From assembly GCA_035772405.1 (NCBI GenBank), contig JAYKKM010000047.1:2448001-2512000 (forward strand): a stretch of DNA of 64,000 bases, given 5' to 3'. This stretch comes from Chrysogorgia sp. JL179-B06 (lineage: Eukaryota > Cnidaria > Anthozoa > Scleralcyonacea > Chrysogorgiidae). How positions within the stretch are numbered: position 1 is the stretch's first letter; every line of letters starts with the position of its first letter. This document shows, in pieces, positions 60,261 through 64,000 of the stretch. The notes beneath the pieces were generated by a model that searched no databases, was not told the origin of the DNA, and was given only the letters and a program-made list of their open reading frames with translations. The translations under genes and the position numbers were made by a program.

Positions 60261-60361
60261 AGAGATGTGAAGAACGAATGCCAGACAACACATTTTTAGA
60301 CGTAAAATTACGATTAGACGTAAATTTTTTTGATAAATATGGCATGTTATTTTGAAAGTTG

Positions 60362-60367
60362 AATAAA
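60362..60367 (+). terminator. Poly(A) signal of gene copy 6
   Basis: AATAAA 102 bases after the stop, T-rich element downstream. Confidence 0.7.
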
Positions 60368-60448
60368 ACACGTTGTCTTTTCTCTTGTTTCTTTGATGTC
60401 TCAATTATATAATAAGAAGAACGTATAGCTTGAGTCGTAAAATTAAAT

Positions 60449-60877
60449 GCTTGCGCAATCGACTGCTCCGCACCCAGGCCACCACCAACCTTGAGGTCCT
60501 CGAGGCATTCTACCCTAACACTCAGCTCAAATCCTGATAAGTAACCCTTCGAGACTGTGGCCGGAGTCCGAGTTACCCATATATTTCTGCCTTTTCATGG
60601 ATTAGGTTATGAGAGAATTGGAGTGCGCCCGTGCAACCGGCCTATCGGACTTCAAGTTCAAATATCGTGTTCCGATCCATGCAACCGACCGCAGAGAACG
60701 CGCTGAGCACCCCGTTGAAGGCGATCTTGAGCTCCTTGGGTTGCCTTCGCCGACGACGTGCTACTCTGTTTTGAATCGGCTGATGACCTTCGCCGCGGGC
60801 TCCTATTTCTGGTTGAACTCTTGGACGACTTCGATTTACACATTAACCAGTCCTCTGGTTCCCAGTTCCGTATAATT
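60449..60877. other. GC-rich segment of unknown origin, unit 6
   Basis: Same as in unit 2; frames open on both strands, no recognised family. Confidence 0.4.
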
Positions 60878-61154
60878 ACTCGGACTACCTGTGGTAGCGC
60901 GAGTCTAGGTTTCGACTCTGTTTTTTTGGCAATGTCGCGAAATGGCAATTATTGCGTCGTCCCGTCAGGCTTTGCGAAACTGGGCGAGTCGTTATAGTTA
61001 AACGTATTCATAGTATATTATGCTGATCTTCACGTGTGCTTTCTCTCTGCTTCCCTGATCGTTCGATCAAGTTGTCCACAGTTATTACTCGGGCTACTGT
61101 GGTAGCCGAGTCTAGGTTTCGCCTCTGTTTATTATTTTTATTATTTTTATTATT
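60878..61154 (+). repeat. ACTCGG hairpin repeats, unit 6
   Basis: Two hairpins arranged as in unit 1. Confidence 0.55.
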
Positions 61155-61808
61155 ACTTGGGCCACCTGTGGCACAAGTATTAGAATGGCGTTTTTATTTT
61201 TTTTTGCGTCGCGAGATTTTTCCGAATCACGAGATTTTCCCGCGAGATTTTTTGAGGCTAGTATTAAAACATGCAGCTCTGAGTCTGTTTACGGTTTATA
61301 TTACCTGTATAATATTACCTGAAGGAACGTGTGTTATGTACTTGAACTCGGTAATTCCAAATCTGTTTTCAGAATTGAAATCGAGTAAATATTTACCGCG
61401 AGATAACGATAAATCAAAAATCTACGACGAAGCGATCGACTTCCGATTGTCGATCATCAACAGGTTTTTACGACGGGTATTCACGTTCGTAATATAATAG
61501 ACAAGTATGTTATGTATTTGGACTCGGTAATTCCAAATCTGTTTCCACAATTGAAATCGGTTAAATATTGACCGAGATAACGTACAACATCTACGATGAA
61601 CATCCTTTTCAGAGTTGTGAACATGGCGTGCGAGGTCTGGGGACCATGTGACAACTGACAAGTGCGTTGCGTGCTTCTTTCTTTCTTTCGGCGTTCGAAG
61701 CGAAGACTGTGTTCTTACCTCCTTGCTTGGAAGTACTTGAGATCAGTTATTCAGTATACCATCTCCACAGGCAATATGCGCGCCGTCCCAGTAAAAGTAG
61801 GCCCAAGT
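61155..61808 (+). mobile_element. ACTTGGGCC-ended element, unit 6
   Basis: Both inverted ends intact (61155-61163 and 61800-61808); a few bases shorter than in unit 1. Confidence 0.5.
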
Positions 61809-62648
61809 TAACGCCTAGCGGGCGTCTTGTTACTCGGGCCTCCCCCTGTGGGGGGGAGCACGAGTCTTAAAAAGGGCTCTGTTATTTGGCAATGTCGCGA
61901 AATGGCAATTCTTGCATCATCCCACTTGGGACTGGGTACGAGATCGATCTGAACCACTGCATATATTTATGCGCCATTGTCATATTTTTAATATTCATCT
62001 GGTTACCTTTCCTCGAGTGTTCTTCACTGAAAATATTTGATGTGGCTGGCAGTATCTTGATCTCACGATGCTTACAATCGCACACGCCGATCGCCGAAGA
62101 CCTACGGCTACACTAAAAGATAACGAGCGATTTAGACACGGTTAGTGCCCTCGATAACCGTACACTGAAAATGCCACCTGTACGCTGATGTGTACTCGAT
62201 TAAACCTATGTTTAACAATTTAATATGAAACTCAACGTATGAATGCTTTTTGAAAATATGTTAACTGTTCTGAGGTAACTGTAATATTTTTATAAACTTT
62301 GTTGCCTGTATTGTTTATTGTTATCATGTTATGTTATACAAAATAAGGTCGCGATGCTATAGTTTATTGTTTCACATATACCAAGTACTATTATTAAAGT
62401 ATGCAATGTTGCCATCGAATTTTACCCTGTTTCACTTATATTGATATTGATATTTTACCTGTAATTAGCTTAAATGGGGCTCCAAAATGTTCTGGGTTAT
62501 CAGTAAGTTTGTATCGATTGTTCATATTATTATATGCGAATGCTTACAAATGAACGTACAGACTAGAGTATATAAATCTCTGACACTCATTGTTGCCATT
62601 GAGTAACCCTGTTTCACTCGATATTTTACCTGTAAGATTAAATTCTCA
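61809..62648 (+). repeat. Truncated type-L repeat, unit 6
   Basis: Collinear with the copy in unit 1, but keeps CTTTCCTCGAG like units 3 and 4. No gene seen. Confidence 0.55.
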
Positions 62649-63030
62649 ATGCGCCAACTCTTACAATGACACAAATTTCCGGATATTGGCTAAGTGTCGC
62701 TCGCCTTTCAACTGAAGGTGTTGGAATCTATTTACATCAAGCTTCTGCAGACAAAAGAAATTTATTTTTAAAACCTCGTTATTTTAGGAACACTGTCATG
62801 ATGCCTTTGCGTCTGTCGTGATACAAGTTAACTTATGTTTTTTCTTTAGCAGAAGTAGTCTGTCGAAATGCATCGTGCTCTTTATTTTAAAGCCTATTTA
62901 TTTTCTCTATCTTTAAATAGTTCTTCTAAGAACTCATTTCTCTTTCCCATCTTTTGCTACAACATCACGCCATTAATAGATTTTGGTAAATGTGATTACA
63001 TATTATACATATTGTCGTGTATAATAATTA
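62649..63030 (+). repeat. Partial tandem unit 7, right end of the array
   Basis: PLE C-terminal remnant (to about 62822), then the first AGTTCTT palindrome, then array sequence up to GTGTATAATAATT, where it breaks off. The 62-codon frame at 62868-63056 runs across the break and is not a gene. Confidence 0.85.
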
Positions 63031-63138
63031 ACAATTATTCACCGAAGTGGAAGTGAATAGTGGTGGATATTTACCGAGACGCGAAGCGTCGAGGTAAATA
63101 TCCAACCACTATTCACTGACACTGAGGTGAATAATTGT
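63031..63138. mobile_element. 108-bp palindromic mini-element at the array edge
   Basis: Arms ACAATTATTCACC and GGTGAATAATTGT continue inward with GTGAATAGTGGT / ACCACTATTCAC and end in GACGC-gaa-GCGTC, so almost the whole element folds into one hairpin. No coding capacity. I recall similar palindromes as abundant in cnidarian genomes; that is memory, not shown by the sequence. Confidence 0.8.
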
Positions 63139-64000
63139 TTTAGCATATACCAAAACAAATTGATAAAAAATAAGTAAATTTCGGTTAGTTTCATTATAAT
63201 TTAGCCAGGAATTGGTGCGAAACGCAAGGCAAAAAAATGCCCTTTCCATATTTGGAGTTTGCCTTTCCATATTTGGAGTTGTTTATCAGTTTTGGCAAGC
63301 TAACAGCAGCCGGTCGTCAATTGAAAACCTTTCGAAGTTGGATCAAAGTATTAGGCAAAAGACCACTAGATTTTAACTCAAAGGAAATATTTTAATACTG
63401 CACATGGGAAAACCTGGGGACAAACGATAACTAATGAATTATGGGTGAGTAAACGACAGTAATTGTTCTTTTCAAAGCGTTTTTTATTTCGGTCAGTGCA
63501 ATGACAATGTTTCATGTGTTTAGTCGTTGAATTTCCTTTAATTTATAAAGATTTCTGTGGGTGTTTACTGTTATAAAATCGGTAGTATGTTTTCCAGGTC
63601 ATTTGTTTAGTATTCAGTTCATTACTCGCCAGTTTCTTGGGCAGTGTATCGCGGTAATCTTTATGGCCGAAACCGTACTAATTATTTAAGTTTTGCTTGG
63701 TTTTGTTGTAACCGAAATGATTTTTAATGTTTGTAAATGTTATTAAATTCTATATGAAAGGCAATTCAAATTGTCTCAAACTATATAAAGGCGAATATCG
63801 ATATATGAACTACGGAGAACACTTTTCTTTCAAAATATTTGAACGAAAACTGACATGCAACAGTCAGTTCGTTCAATCACGGTTAAGGTTCAATCAACTA
63901 TCAAGTTTGTTTTCGGAGCATATCATTCGTTGTTCTGCGGACTTTCTATTCTCTCTTGAGCACTTTCTTCTCTCTTTGAAACTTGTTTTTCATAAATATT
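63139..64000. other. Right flank, no gene recognised
   Basis: AT-rich, not similar to the array. A 21-base direct duplication built on CCTTTCCATATTTGGAG occupies 63240-63281. TATATAAAGG at 63782-63791 could be a promoter box for a gene starting beyond the window, but nothing else supports this. No tRNA or protein frame was recognised. Confidence 0.4.

Larger units (their letters stand above)
53938..62648 (+). repeat. Tandem unit 6 (8.7 kb, complete)
   Basis: Complete short-type unit following PLE-B, just as unit 1 follows PLE-A. This suggests that the larger block from 601 onward begins again at 51182. Confidence 0.9.

Overview
The window is eukaryotic, AT-rich DNA, most likely from a marine invertebrate (a cnidarian is my best guess, a sponge or similar lineage is possible). 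The reasons are spliced genes with GT-AG introns, AATAAA signals, fragments of Penelope-like retroelements (PLE), hAT relics, and a long palindromic mini-element near 63.05 kb of a type I associate with cnidarian genomes. The species assignment is inference from memory, not something the sequence proves.

Nearly all of 3.4-63.0 kb is one tandem array. The basic unit is about 8.7 kb and carries one four-exon gene for a 124-residue secreted protein. The protein is a signal peptide followed by a single ten-cysteine WxxW (mucin CysD-type) domain. Six complete gene copies are present, all on the + strand: 5245-9738, 13934-18432, 22628-27123, 34260-38700, 45874-50355 and 55767-60260. Two further truncated units (29478-32449 and 41078-44076) keep only the upstream region and exon 1, then run straight into PLE sequence. 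A last partial unit (62649-63030) stops at a palindromic mini-element.

Layout: 1-600 left flank with a foldback element and a (TA)n tract; 601-2182 a 1.6 kb element with 11-bp terminal inverted repeats; 2469-3598 a 5'-truncated PLE; units 1, 2 and 3; truncated unit 3'; unit 4; truncated unit 4'; unit 5, which ends with second copies of the 1.6 kb element and the long PLE fragment; unit 6; partial unit 7; 63139-64000 right flank without a recognised gene. Two larger periods are superimposed: about 11.6 kb (truncated plus full unit, seen twice) and about 50.5 kb (the left edge recurs at 51182).

Within a full unit the order is: PLE C-terminal remnant, paired palindromes, a large imperfect inverted repeat, a TATA-like box, exons 1-2, a 3.1 kb intron with a hAT transposase relic and microsatellites, exon 3, an intron, a tiny exon 4 that supplies the stop, a poly(A) signal, a GC-rich segment of unknown origin, and nested inverted-repeat elements. 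Every unit junction falls in PLE-derived sequence, which suggests amplification by unequal exchange between PLE remnants. The encoded proteins are almost identical: differences occur only in the signal peptide (residues 3 and 11) and in exon 2 (residues 44 and 48). Copy number and order depend on the assembly being right across near-identical repeats. Proposed roles in mucus, matrix or adhesive secretion are inferred from the domain family.
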